A DNA stretch of 64,000 nt from assembly GCA_026419785.1 (NCBI GenBank), contig JAODTK010005546.1, positions 62,001-126,000 of the forward strand, given 5' to 3'. The notes beneath the pieces are model-generated. The model ran no database searches, was not told the origin of the DNA, and saw only the letters and a list, made by a program, of their open reading frames with translations. The translations under genes and the position numbers were made by a program. Positions 1-11,399 of the stretch are shown in pieces; within the stretch, counting starts at the first letter, position 1; every line of letters starts with the position of its first letter. This DNA comes from Sclerodactyla briareus. Its lineage: Eukaryota; Echinodermata; Holothuroidea; Dendrochirotida; Sclerodactylidae.

Positions 1-655
1 CTCCATTGATACATCCACTCCTAGGAGCATTTTACCATCTGATGAACATGCCCAGTGCATTTGCCAAAAAAGTACTAATCAGTTTTTGGACCCCTACGTG
101 CCCTTTGAGACCTTCAAAGAACAATGGCGGGTTTTTAATAAAAAATGTTACTCCTCTCCATGTTATGCATCACTCCTAGTCGCATATTGCATTCCAATTA
201 ATACGCCCATTTTATTGCGAAAAAAGCTATTCAAATTAAACTTTGACCCCTTGTAACTACCAAGTAAGTTCCAATCGAACGGAGTTGGTCTCCTCCTCCA
301 TAAGCACACAAAGGTCTATCACATACCTTAAATAAAACCAGTTCCATTTGTTTTTGCACCGTACCTCCTTCATAAGCCCCTTTCTTCAAGAAAACTCAAC
401 CTTAACCACATGACCACACCCGACAGAGGTAAATGATGTCAGCGGTCACACATATCAAGGTCAACATTATATCACAATGGTTAACCAGCCAGCCTTCGCA
501 AATATTTAATTCTCCGATTATGGCCAGGAAACAAGTTTTGACCCCTAAGTGACCTTGAATGACCTTTAAAATGACATGGCAGTTTTTTATGAAAATTGTA
601 ACTCTCCATGTGACTACATCACGCCTAGGAGCATTTTACATACTAATGACCTGTA
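1..655 (+). repeat. Partial copy of ~600-bp TGACC-rich satellite
   Basis: Same word order as the arrays at 19.87-22.65 kb and 49.66-51.4 kb: a 'ccactcctaggagcatttt' block, a 'gacccctacgtg' block, an 'aaccagtt..tttttgc' block near 338, then the 'ttgacccctaagtgacctt' block near 540. Only about one unit is present. It enters from the left edge of the window and decays after about 650. No coding frame is supported. Confidence 0.85.
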
Positions 656-2118
656 TATACATAGATACACAGGTTTGGTTGAAGGGTTGGCAGGGGCGAG
701 GGCGTTAGTCACAAGACTCTCCCTAGATTCCTTTCCCCATGTTCTCCCCCCCCCCCCTCCACCCCCCCCCCGCCCCCTCCCCACCATGCCATATCCAAAC
801 AATTGAAACCATGCAACAAATCATTATTTTAACCCACTCTCCACCTGGAATGAAAATGCTTTGCACCTACCACCCAAATTTTGAAACTACCCATTGCCAA
901 GCCAAAGAGACCAAGCATGGTATGTTGTGACTGTAACTCTGACCTCTGACTCAAGACCTTCCATTTGCAATAGAGTGTCCTAATACTTGACTAGATAATA
1001 TCCACAAGAGGCAGTAATGAAATACAATCTCTAACTGAAGGTTCATGAATAACTCAACCAGTTTCTCTGAAACGCTGGATCACACTTCATGGGTGACCCT
1101 CCTCAATTAAATAAGCAAATCTTGAAATATATCTTCCTTTAAAACATTTCAATCTCATTCAAAATATTATTGATAAAGAAATAAACCATAGGAAGTGATT
1201 GGTAGATCATCACTAAATGCTGAGAATGATGAAATGTTCTTACTTAGACTGAATGTGACCAAACCATTGTGGCATTGCACAAACGAGAGAAATATGCAGT
1301 CTATGTACCTTCATATTGCTGCAAACTTGGTAATGAAAGAACTCTGAAAACAAAATTTGTTATTGCATGATGAACGGAAAATCTTGTATTACAGTTGATA
1401 CCTTGCCCATGGATAATCAATGCCTTTCTCACAACAGTGACCGTCCGGACGATTGACTTTTTCAAAGTCCTTAGATTCAACATATACCTCCATTTTGCAT
1501 TGTAATCATTGTTTTCATTTGGATTATTTTATGCTGTATAGAACTGAATACAGCCTAAATGCCTCCTTTTGATGTTTACAATATCTATCATGAATCCATT
1601 CAAGGTGTTACAACGACATCTGCATGTCTGATAGCTTAGCTTACTCTTGAAGTCCCATCACACACTTGGTATGTAGGCATACCAACGGTACGAGGGCTAC
1701 CAATGAACTGCCGCTGTCACAATGAATTATTTGTCTCTATGACCAACGGTTTTAATAACTGCAGTGTATCTCTTATGTACAATTTTCTTTTCGAAAGACA
1801 AAAACATATGCACACACCATTTGAAATTCCTACAAACAATGAACTGCATAGATATCTCCATCATGGGACTTCGAGTTTTGGGCTAAATAGCTTCATCAGA
1901 ATTTTCACCGAATATGTGTATAGGAAACCATTTTTTCCACACTGACCTTTGCTATAAGGCCTATATAAACCACCAAACTATTTTTAATGAACCCGAAATA
2001 TCTATATCGTCATTCTATTTAGTTACATTGAATGTTTTCAGAATGATGCTACCAGTATGATTATCTAGTTTTCCTAGTTGGACCTAATTTTACAATACCA
2101 TAAACACTATGTAACGAA
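656..2118. other. No gene seen; C-rich tract at 745-782
   Basis: AT-rich sequence without splice-bounded frames or repeat units that I recognise. It contains one long C-run with A and G interruptions (745-782). The short open frames over the C-run are poly-proline artefacts of that run. Confidence 0.5.
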
Positions 2119-2119
2119 A

Positions 2120-2125
2120 TTTATT
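2120..2125 (-). promoter_or_regulatory. Candidate polyadenylation signal AATAAA
   Basis: The minus strand reads gAATAAAt here, about 835 bases past the stop codon at 2,959-2,961 of the minus-strand gene. Position and orientation fit the end of that transcript. AATAAA also occurs by chance in AT-rich DNA, so this rests on context only. Confidence 0.4.
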
Positions 2126-2958
2126 CACCATGTGCTGTTTGGGTTCTTTCCTAACAGAAGCCCTGTAACAGCTCCCATTTTCCATTTTTCATTCCTAGTT
2201 GATGCCTGAATTGACTGATTCATTTTATCAACACAATCAGCTAATATTTGGTACTCCCAAGTTGTAAAATTGTACATATCAACTTGTTTCACACCGCCAC
2301 ACTGTCTGAAATCTAGTAGATTGAAATGTAAACAATGATAACACCCCAACCCATGGGTTAACATTGTGACTTCAATATGTAAAGTGATCATAACGTTAGA
2401 CAAAGCATATTGATGAATTGCCCAGGAAAGTGAACAATTTTTGGGCAGTATGGTTTCGTGATCTATTTGTGGCGAAGGTACTGTAAAGAAATTCAGTAAC
2501 TTCTGTGAAATTCTCAGTGACAGTCGCTGTATAGGTCTCTTTCCTTCATTCACCTGTTACGGCACCCCTAAAACTGGCAGGGGTGGCAATAATGAACGAA
2601 AACCAGTTCTGTCCAACTTGAAATCTTTGAACCAGGAGAAAGTAACTCAGTTTGTCTATGATGGACCTCTTAATTATCACTGTGTTCAAAACACTACTGC
2701 TCAGTAGCGGAAACTCGATGATTACAGCTGTGCAGCCTTTTGGACTATTTCCTGATGTGGTTTTTTTTAGCTTCCCCATTTCTCGGATTTAATCTTAATC
2801 TGCCGAAAGAAGAAGAAAGGGATAGACAAATTAGGACAAAGCCTATCAGGTGTCAAAGGTGAAGCAGAGGAAACTATACAACAAAGAAGGCTGTGCATTC
2901 ACCTCAGATCATGTGGCTGGCTATGACCTTACTGGAATAAGCTTGAATATCAGTAGGA
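2126..2958 (-). other. Probable 3' untranslated region of the minus-strand gene
   Basis: Lies between the proposed stop codon and the AATAAA signal. Two open frames here (2,125-2,553 and 2,546-2,779, minus) have no motif or splice support. They sit downstream of a stop in a plausible terminal exon, so I read them as chance frames in a 3' UTR. Confidence 0.4.
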
Positions 2959-3978
2959 TTAGTTGACTTGCAGCAAACCCAGTTTTGCTTTTCTTTTGAC
3001 GCTCTGTTCATTGCTCTTTATCTTCCGGATAGGGAATGGATTGAACACCTCCCCGTTTGGCACGCTTGTGGGATGGCCCTCATTGCTCGAGGTGCCACTG
3101 GACGATCTTGACCTCCTAGGGTCTGTACATTTTTTTTTTCCCCCCCCACTATGGGATTCACACCATCGGGGAATCTGGGCCCGTCCCTGCCAGGGTTTCT
3201 TGGAAGTTGAAAGATGCCCATTCTCAGATGGGACCGTCACCTCCGTTACTTCGGGAGTCTCAGGTTTGAAGGCTTCAAAGGCAAAATTGAACTCGGTCTT
3301 CAGCTCACTGGCGGTCTTGCTCCCTTGCCGTTCGATTTCAGTTATAGGAATGTAGTTCTCAACATTTCCGACACTTGGTGATTCTCGAATGCCACTGTCA
3401 TAGTCTAAGTTGAGTCCACTGGAGTGACTAACGTCCCCATCATCTGGATTTATGATGGCGCCCTCTGAATTCTGATCCGCATTTGCATGTGATTCATCAA
3501 CCTCATCACATCATGGCTACTTTATCATCCTCACATTCTCTTGTCGCCAAAATCGATAAGATCAGGAGAATCTGGCGGCCCAGCCAAGTCAATCTCCTCC
3601 CAACATTTGGATGAATTCACATTTACATTTTTTTCCAGACCACCAACACCCACAGCCAGGGTTTGAGGTTGCCAGACCCTTCCCCATCAACATTATCAAT
3701 CCCGTCCCCTTTCGGCGATGACCAGTTGATCCTTGGATGGCGGAGGCCAGCTCTTCCTATCCTCTTCCTTGTCACTTGGGTGGTGCTGCCCTCGCTCGGC
3801 AATCACGAGCTGGTCCTTGAAGGTGGGGGCCAACTGCTCTCATCCTCTGCCAAACTGGAGGACTTCCTCTGTTTTGTGACCTTCTGGCCGTTGGGATCTT
3901 TGGGGTCTTAGTGACGTTTGGCTTGACGTTGATGTGAGTTCTGTTGCTCTTTTTCTTTTTCTTCTCCTGGTCATAGCT
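2959..3978 (-). CDS. Terminal coding exon, unidentified disordered protein, frameshifted
   Basis: Last exon of a minus-strand gene. It starts after an acceptor (...aatacag) at 3,979-3,980 and ends at TAA 2,959-2,961. Order of content: a basic run YDQEKKKKKSNRTH; two tandem copies of a motif around SWPPPSKDQLVIAERG (about 3,850-3,800 and 3,760-3,710); an acidic, Ser/Pro-rich part (PDSPDLIDFGD, then INPDDGDVSHSSGLNLDYD, then TEFNFAFEAFKPETPEV); and a basic C-terminus containing NGEVFNPFPIRKIK and KRKAKLGLLQVN. No folded domain is visible. The protein-like composition moves between frames at about five places, so either the assembly has indels or this copy is decaying. I do not recognise the family. 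The upstream exons join it in frame. Confidence 0.6.
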
Positions 3979-4023
3979 CTGTATTGTGGGGAGCTATCCA
4001 AAAATCCTGGGTTCCCAAGTTAC

Positions 4024-4154
4024 CTTGGCATTCTTGTCCCCCAGGCCATGCTTGCCGATGAGGAGGTGGTTGATCACAGCTGGGGTGTCTATGGCTTCTG
4101 CGGCGATGGCTTTGGGTTGCTTCTTCTTCTTCTGCCTCTTCTTGGTCCCTGATC
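4024..4154 (-). CDS. Lys-rich internal coding exon of the same gene
   Basis: Bounded by acceptor ...caacacag just above 4,154 and donor gtaact at 4,023. The reading joins the preceding exon in phase: that exon ends AAT G and this one opens GA TCA GGG ACC, giving ...IENG-SGTKKRQKKKK. A run of Lys/Arg/Gln (KKRQKKKKQPK) could be a nuclear localisation or RNA-binding patch; that is inference. It continues AEAIDTPAVINHLLIGKHG. The sequence to the next exon is only 45 bases (3,979-4,023) and has an in-frame TAG if retained. The family is not recognised. Confidence 0.6.
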
Positions 4155-4229
4155 CTGTGTTGGACAAAAACAGAGATTAAAATTTTAATTACTTCTATAC
4201 AATGTGACCAACTCACAGGCTATATCTGC

Positions 4230-4590
4230 ATACATGTCTGGTTTGAAGTCTCTCCCAGGAGTGTACAATACCACAGGGGTGCCTGTATGCTACCAACTGA
4301 ACCCATAGAATGCTGGGATGGGTCTTACCAGACTGTTGTGTTGGTCTCCTGCTCCCAGGGGTACAATACCACAAGGGTGCTTGTATGCTATCAACTGAAC
4401 CCATGGAATGCTGGGATGGGTCTTACCAGACTGTTGTGTTGGTCTCCTGCTCCAGGGAGGTATAATACCACATGGGTGCTTGTATGCTACCACTGAACCC
4501 ATTGAATGCTGGGATAGGTCTTATCAGACTATTTAGGTCTCCTGCTCCCAGGGGTGTACACCACTTGGGCACTCATATGTGCTGTTTTCG
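4230..4590. repeat. ~100-bp tandem repeat, about 3.3 copies
   Basis: Units are anchored by 'tgctgggat' near 4,309, 4,413 and 4,510 and carry 'ctcctgctcccaggggt' and 'acaataccacaagggtgc' in the same order. It lies in the intron between the exons at 4,024-4,154 and 5,498-5,760. The open frames in it on both strands are by-products of the repeat. Confidence 0.9.
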
Positions 4591-5497
4591 TTTCCGCTTA
4601 ATCCTCCCGTATTGTCTTCAGAGCTTGGACATCGAGGTTCATTCTTTTCCAACATGGCAGCTGATTGTTGGCCGCTGAGTCATCACAAGGTTGCACAAAG
4701 GCACCGGCTCACCCGCGTGATGTCATGGAAGAGTTCTCCTGTCTCCTGTGATGAAAAGAGTGATAAAAGTTACCGCAATGACACATGGAAACATCACACC
4801 AGTATAGGTCCAACATAATGAATACCCTATTTGCATTTTTTCTATTTCCTCTCTAACATTTTACCTCTGTAGTGACAACTATATAGACTTTATTCTGCTC
4901 TTGCTACTTTTTGCTTTGACTGTATACGTTGCTAATCTTTTCATGAGAGCCTTGTGGAAGATTAGCTATACAAGTCATCCTCCTGAAATTGTAATATTGA
5001 AGTTGTAATAATACTACTGATAAACAGATCACACAAGGTATATAATGTTGCATTAATTTTGCTGTTTCTTGCTGTTTTGATGGCTATAAATGTATCACAA
5101 TTATATGGGACTTCAGCTACAACAGAACTGTATCCGATTTTCCTTATACTCTCATGTTAACAGGATTACCACTGGGTTGTAATGATGCTTTTGGGAAGAG
5201 AAGGCCAGTGAGAATTTGGCGAAGGTTAACTCGCCCATACTGCACAAGAGTGCAGCACCTCTCTCCAAGTAGGCCTACCTGTTGTATGCACTGGGAAAGG
5301 AAACTCAGCAGTCCTTTCATCTAGGCATTAACAGCCAGTAGGTTCAGACCGAGGCGTCAGAAAGACTAGCTGCCACAGTTATGCGCTGTATGCAGCAGGT
5401 GTCCCTTTCCTTTTCCCTGTTTTTTTTTTTTTTCTACCCTCACTCAGTCCACATCATCAACATCAAACAAAAACAAAATGCAAATTCTCTGTCTTAC

Positions 5498-5760
5498 CAT
5501 TTTCAATCCTGGGTCTCTGAGGAGACAGAGGCATGGGGAAGAACCCAGTGAAGCAGGTCATCGCTTGGATTTCGTCCTCTCGAAGTCTACCTCGTCATCA
5601 CTCTGGCGACCTTTGACCTGCTTTACCACACTCGGCTCAGCCTCTTCTTTGCCCGAGTTTTCCAGTGAGCCAATGGGAGAGAATGGCGTGATACTGAACA
5701 TGTACTTCTCTCGGATCTCGCTCAGGTTGGGAATGGAAATGGAGCTAACGAATAGATGGA
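5498..5760 (-). CDS. Internal coding exon of the same unidentified gene
   Basis: Acceptor tctcttacag abuts 5,760 and donor gtaagac starts at 5,497. The main frame reads VSSISIPNLSEIREKYMF, then SITPFSPIGSLENSGKEEAE, then a charged stretch including QSDDEVDFERTKSKR. A one-base shift after that continues as MTCFTGFFPMPLSPQRPRI and ends in phase with the next exon, so an indel sits near 5,555. The Ser/Pro and acidic content resembles a regulatory linker. The SIPNLSEI segment looks like a phosphorylation or docking motif, but I cannot assign a family. The in-phase join to the Lys-rich exon is the strongest evidence that this gene is real. Confidence 0.6.
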
Positions 5761-6658
5761 CTGTAAGAGAAAGAAAATGACAAATCCATAGGTATGGATA
5801 ATACTTGGTATACTGTCCCCCCTCCCCCAGTATTGGCAGGTGGGTTGCCATTGCGCTGCGCTGCTCTCTTTTCCTGTCAATTTGAGTTAGCAAGAATACT
5901 TGAGGCATAATTGCATAGATCATGACAACCATAGATAATGACAACCATAGATAATGACACCATAGTGAATTTAAAGATCACTCAGATGGAGTATACCATT
6001 ACAACAGCACACAAAGAAGATTGCTCCCTAAGGTTTTTGTGTAGAATTTGACTGAACAAAAAATTGGGTCAAATATGTCAGTAATTGCCTTGCCTGCATA
6101 GTCATATTACACAATTCATACTCTTTTGACAGAGAAACAGAAATTTTGAGCAGAGAATAATTCTCTGGGTGTCTCGATCATGAATTGATAACAAAATTCA
6201 GCCTGATTTGTATAAGGTCAAATAATGTAATGAAGCAGTTTTGTTTCACACTTGGGAATGGTATTCTACACCATGTTTTCAAGCTGTAAATTATATTAGT
6301 GAGTATCACAAACACTGTTTATTGCAATTATTTCAGGTTAAATGGGCATTTCTCACCAAAATGTGAGGCTTTAAATCATTCCAGTTGAGTATCAAAAACA
6401 TTAATTGTTTCAGTGCAATCATTTCATCACACTAACTACATTCATGACAACAATATCTTCTCTGCTTGCTTGCTCTTTTAAAAAATCTTTGGGAAATTAT
6501 AGATGAAAAATTATGGATGTAACCTTCCATGCTGCAGAGTGAACTAAAGTGTTATTTCGCTAAGATTGCATGACAATGACAGTGTCCACCAAAAATCTGT
6601 AGCTTGATACCAGCAACTTCTATTCCATCAGCTTGGAATACCACTTGAAAACACACAG

Positions 6659-6932
6659 TTGACATCTTAAAAGTAATGCGAGGTTCAATTTGTGCAGGTA
6701 GATGCAATTGGGATCAAGCTGTGATGGAAGTGACTGAAAAAAAACCCTTACCCCCACTTAAGTTCAACGAGATTACTTCGGCACACGCTCCAAAACTATT
6801 GACATCTTTAAGTAATTAGGGGTTCAATTTGTGCAGGTACATGCAATTGGGATTAAGCTGTGATGAAAGTGATTTAAACAAAATCATAACTCCCACTTAA
6901 GTTCAACCAGATACTTCTGCACACGTATCCCA
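6659..6932. repeat. Two-copy ~140-bp tandem duplication
   Basis: 'ttgacatct..aagtaat' starts near 6,659 and again near 6,799. Both copies continue through 'ggttcaatttgtgcaggta', 'tgcaattggga' and 'cccacttaagttcaac' to 'cttc.gcacac'. It lies in an intron or intergenic part of the minus-strand gene. Confidence 0.85.
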
Positions 6933-7046
6933 AGGCTAAATCCAAGCATTTCTCACCACAGACCCAAAACTGTGTCCTGAGGTGGGTTCATCCATAGAAC
7001 ATCTCACCCGTGGCGTAAGCACGGAGGGAATTCTGGCTCAGACCCT

Positions 7047-7126
7047 CCCCCCCCCCCCTCCCCATGACCCATGTGAGAATACAGTTCTAACCCCCCCCCC
7101 AAAAAAAAAAAAAAAAAAAAAAAAAA
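7047..7126. repeat. Low-complexity C-run and poly-A run
   Basis: C-rich runs at about 7,047-7,062 and 7,091-7,100 run into 26 A at 7,101-7,126. The poly-A could be the 3' tail of a retroposed copy inserted in plus orientation, but I see no head sequence or target-site duplication. Confidence 0.7.
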
Positions 7127-7893
7127 CAACAACTGTTTTTATGTTCAGTAGATGTTTTACAGCGCTGTTTGTCAAATATTGCAAGAGCATGTGTCTAGGG
7201 CCCATACATTGCATTTCTTTGTCAATAGGGAGGGTGATGGAAGTGTTGTTTGAAGCTATAAATGAAAATGCACGAGTTTCCCTGGGTCCCGACCTCAACC
7301 CCCCTCCCCCAGACGAATCTCTCAGTATGCCATTGATTAATCATGATGAGTGACACAGCTCAGTTTATGCAGTGATTGAATTGCCATAAACCCACTAGGG
7401 AAAATCAAACGATGGGAGATGACTTTACTAATTTTTCATTCCTATTTCAGATATAAACACCCATTTAACTAATTATTTTTTTAGGTGGCTGTTTGACACA
7501 ATGAGGATGTTTCATAGAATAGATGTCATTTGGCATTTTGTTCACACGTATGGGTTGATGAATATCTGCGGCTGTGTTCATAGTGAAAAAACAACAAAGA
7601 TTAGTATGTATATCCTCTGTAGGTCTAGTATCACAGGTGGTCAAATGTGTTGTGTTGCCAGTGTCAGTGTTGGTGCTAGCCTTCTCAAACTGGGAAGGAA
7701 TTCCCTCCATGTGATTTATTGTAATGAGGATATTGGTATTGAACAGAGGGACTCAAATCAACAATGTTCGGGAAGGAATATCGCTCCTGGGATATTGTTC
7801 TGGGAGGGATTTCTGCAGTTCGGGTTAAATATCCCTCTACCCCTCCCTCCTCTAGTGTCCAACACTGGCCAGTATTCGCTGACTTCCTCGTAC

Positions 7894-7995
7894 CTGTATG
7901 AGGTCATCTTCGTCGATGGTCTGTCCGCGGGCTTGTTAGTCAGGTTACCCATGCGGCTGTAGAATTCATCAGCACTTTGTACATGCATGAGGCGT
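7894..7995 (-). CDS. Candidate coding exon (102 nt), unidentified
   Basis: Acceptor ...ccactaacacag at 7,996 upward and donor gtacgagg from 7,893 downward bound a 102-base segment. One frame reads RLMHVQSADEFYSRMGNLTN; a second, one base off, reads ARGQTIDEDDLIQ just before the donor. A single indel would join them. Neither frame matches the phase needed by the exon at 5,498-5,760, so a further exon lies between or this belongs to another transcript. The composition is protein-like; the family is unknown. Confidence 0.4.
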
Positions 7996-8142
7996 CTGTG
8001 TTAGTGGTTGGAGAACAGAACAGCGAATGTTGTTAGGGCAGAAAAGAAAGAGGCATGCGAGTGAAATTAAATCAGCAAAGCATTACATGATGTCTGTGTA
8101 CTGTAAAACTTCCACTTAATAATAAAAAAAATATCACAAGAC

Positions 8143-8350
8143 AATCGCCCCCAGTATCTCGCCTGGTTGTGCAATCATGGTTTTCTCTTATTAGTCACCA
8201 TGCAAACAATACAAGGCATTCCATTTGTTTGCTTTAAGATGTTGTATTAGCATTCAACAAAAAACAGCCTACTATCGTGACCAATTTCAAATTTATAGTA
8301 AAGACTGATTATTGACCATGTCCAAAGGTCTGAGAAGCCAATTATTACAG
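8143..8350 (+). repeat. Dispersed repeat copy 1 (pair with 19,040-19,262)
   Basis: Shares 'agt.tctcgcctg.ttg.gc.atca', 'tagtcaccatgcaaa', 'cctact' and 'gactgat..tg.acatgtcca' in the same order and spacing with 19,040-19,262. Copies differ by many substitutions and small indels. No coding content. Confidence 0.75.
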
Positions 8351-10624
8351 CAAATTACTAAGTAGTCACTGGTGACTTGTTGACCATGTACTAAACAGAT
8401 TCTTCTCACTCCTCTGAACATTGAAGGTATGTACTCACACCATGTCTAACAGCCACATACACTTTGTTCTACGGAGTGACCTTCATCCCCACCACCACTT
8501 ATAGTCCTTGCAAACAAATTTTTATATTCATAGTGACCTACCTACCCTCAGCAATCCCACAATAATAACGCTCTTATGCTGGATTGATGCTGCTATGTAG
8601 AATATGGAGATAAACGATACGTCACGTTTCGTAACTTTTCTATGTCTATGTGTGAGGCATGTACAACCGACTTTTGGCACCAGCCACCCTACCTACAGCC
8701 TATAAGGAAAACTGTGTCCCCCAACAGCATGATGGCACTCCTAGCTTTGATACTACACGCACACATACTAGCACTTTTTTTTATATCCATTTAGGCTACT
8801 TGAATTATCTCCACAGTTCCCCTGCATCATAGTTGAGTAACACAAAACCGTAGTTGCTGGTACAATGACACACGTACAAATTGCAATTGTTGTTCAGTGT
8901 AGCTCACAGAGGGACATTTTCCTCTCAATAGTACACATTCATTTTGCCTGCCATTGACTCTCCAGTTAATATAATAGCTCCATGGTACACCGGAATGAGC
9001 CTGAGGCCCAGCAAGAGTGCAAGACCTGGATACTGCACTATTGTCAACAGTGAGCCACAGAGAAAGGCATATCTGTGGCGTGACCAGAATGTGAAGGAGG
9101 GATGGGAGTGATACAAGCAGACGGCAACAGGACAAATACCTATAATATCCTTCTTTATGAGCAATCAGTATACTAAAATACCTTGTTCAATGGTACAATG
9201 TGGAATCACAACAACGGATTACAGGCTCGAGGGCCCAACAAATGAGGCCCCCAATGCTCAACAGATGCAGTGATTGGGTGGACCATCATCTCGCTAACCT
9301 TTGAATCACTTCATTTCTAGTGGTGTGCATGATGTGGGAATCAAGTGATCTGCTCGGAATAATGGAGGGGGGGGGTCTCTCAAGGGTTCTTGAATCACCA
9401 GTCTTGCCTGTTCAACGATCAGTTGAAGTCATCCTTGATAGGGTTTACTTCGTTTCAACAAACTTCCTGTGGCCTTTATAGTTTGCCAGCCCCCAAGACC
9501 ATATCCATATCAAATTGATTATGGTTGAATGTGATCAGTGGTAGTTTTGTAAGGTGTAGTCTTGTTTCAACCATCCTGAATTGGAGGGTGGTCTTCCAAC
9601 TTGCTTCGTACCTCCACAACTTTTAACAGGTTGCTTTGCCCTTAAGACCATATATCCAAATTTAAATTGATTAGGGTTGAATGTTGATCTTGTCCACCAG
9701 ATTTTGTGATATTTTGATCAACTTGGCATAAATTTTGCAAATGAACTATATTGAAAGGTCTTGTGGTGACAAACCTTTTGACGGACAAGGCAAGCAAGGT
9801 CCATAACACCAAGTTCATGAATATCAAACTTTGAAAACTTCGCATAATGAGCAAATTGGACACATTGAATGACCTCCAGTGACCCTAACCAAGTATAATT
9901 TTGGGGACCCCAACTTTGTGATATCAGACAAACAGACCAATTCTTTCACTATTCCCGCTGAATCTAATCGAGCTTTGAATACCTGTTATGCTACTCGTAT
10001 TTTGCTCTACCAAATCACCATAAGCTCCTGCCGTTCGTCAATAATCTTGTGACCAAGTTCAAACAATAAATTACTAGAATGGCTCATTATCCTACTACTT
10101 GTTACTCTCGCGACAGGCGAGCATGACACATACACAACAGTTTATCATTAAATATCTTTCTGAGAATGCAATGGAGTTACTGTGTACAGAATAAATGAGG
10201 AATTGAGTAAGTGGGCCCTGTCGTTGAGTCATCAAGCCAAATCAAATTTAAATCAGGGGCTAGTTTGACATATCTTTTATGAGAAAGGCAGGTCATAGGA
10301 ATGTTTCAATTTCCACAGTACATGAGGGAGGGCAAACTGAATCAGTGGTGACCTGCAATGATTTTTGTTAATAACTCATAGAAGAGGTATTCTTAGACAG
10401 TGGCACAGGTGGTGAAGAACTGCTATTATATATAATGTACATGTAATTCAGTTTTCATCAATTATATTCTTAAAAAATGGTGCCTGTAGGAACTCGTGGC
10501 TGTCTAAGCTTTTTTCGATACTAGCTACTGGAAAATTCCCATGTGAATGTGAAAGCTTGATCTATTCATTGTTGGTGGATCACTCTCAATAGCATTTGTT
10601 CTCTAACACCAATATTCATAAGAT
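8351..10624. other. No gene seen; small tandem and dispersed repeats
   Basis: Non-coding, AT-rich. It contains a two-copy tandem duplication spaced ~146 bp ('aagaccatat..ccaaattgatta.ggttgaatg' near 9,497 and 9,643). It also has a diverged copy at about 9,950-10,090 of the repeat that brackets the satellite at 19.87-22.65 kb. The open frame at 8,827-9,135 minus has no splice or motif support. Confidence 0.5.
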
Positions 10625-10632
10625 TGACTGCT

Positions 10633-11376
10633 TACATAGCGTTTTCCAACATTGTTGGACATTCTCAAAAGCGCTTCACAGATATTAAACCCAGATCAAT
10701 GGAATCGGGTATGCTCTCCGAATCCCGCACGTAAGTTTTTGTGACTATAAGGCGTGGTATCCCTCAATTCTTCACAGGTCCCCAATTATTACCTGTGGGA
10801 TAGGCATTAGCATAGCTCCACCATGCAGACTTCCAAAGCAACTGTAACCCATCAGACAGAGTCTTGTTGGCTGTTTTGCAAGGCTTCCAGTCTAGTGCAT
10901 ATCGACTCAATAAGCATTCGGAGATGTGAAATGTGTTTGTTTCGGACTCACAGAGGATCACGAAGAACACGAACAGGATATGTGTCAATGTCATTTCAAA
11001 GGTGCCGTGTAAAGGCCTTCCCAGAACTACTGACAAATTTTGGTACACTCAAAGATAACTACTACTTTCCTTCGCCCACTACAGTTCCCCACTGTGAATC
11101 GCCTCATTATATTATTGCCCTTACAAATTATGTGAGCTTGCAAATTTCTTGAGATTTTGAAGTTGTTCGAAAACCTTGCATCAAGTTCAAACTTGGCAGC
11201 TCTCAGGTCGACACGGAGAACCGGGGCATGACCGTTAGCTGTTGCAAGCCTTGCAGTCAGAAATTCCGTACAGTGTGAGGCAGTGCAGGACATACTGGGG
11301 AAGGTGATCTTCCTCTGGGCTTCAACTCACAACCTTCCGATCTGCAGTCTGGAGCTCTACCGACTGAGCTTCATCC
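10633..11376 (-). mobile_element. SINE-like element: tRNA-derived head, L2-type tail
   Basis: Read on the minus strand, 11,376-11,313 resembles a tRNA 5' half: GGATGAAGCTCAGTCGGTAG has an A-box-like block, and GGTTGTGAGTTGAAGCCC stands where a B box is expected (it lacks the canonical GGTTCGA). Further along the same strand, 10,676-10,633 reads AAGCGCTTTTGAGAATGTCC and then GGAAAACGCTATGT, the GCGCTTT...AAAGCGCTAT tail shared by many SINEs and L2-like LINEs. About 640 bp separates head from tail, long for a SINE, so an insertion or two separate elements is possible. Confidence 0.5.
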
Positions 11377-11399
11377 AAGCTCCACCAAGTCAGAGAGAG

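Noticed and set aside
3663..4180. Leu/Phe-rich plus-strand frames resembling membrane segments
   Set aside because: They are antisense to the Lys/Glu-rich exons of the minus-strand gene; antisense of AAG/GAG codons reads as CTT/CTC.
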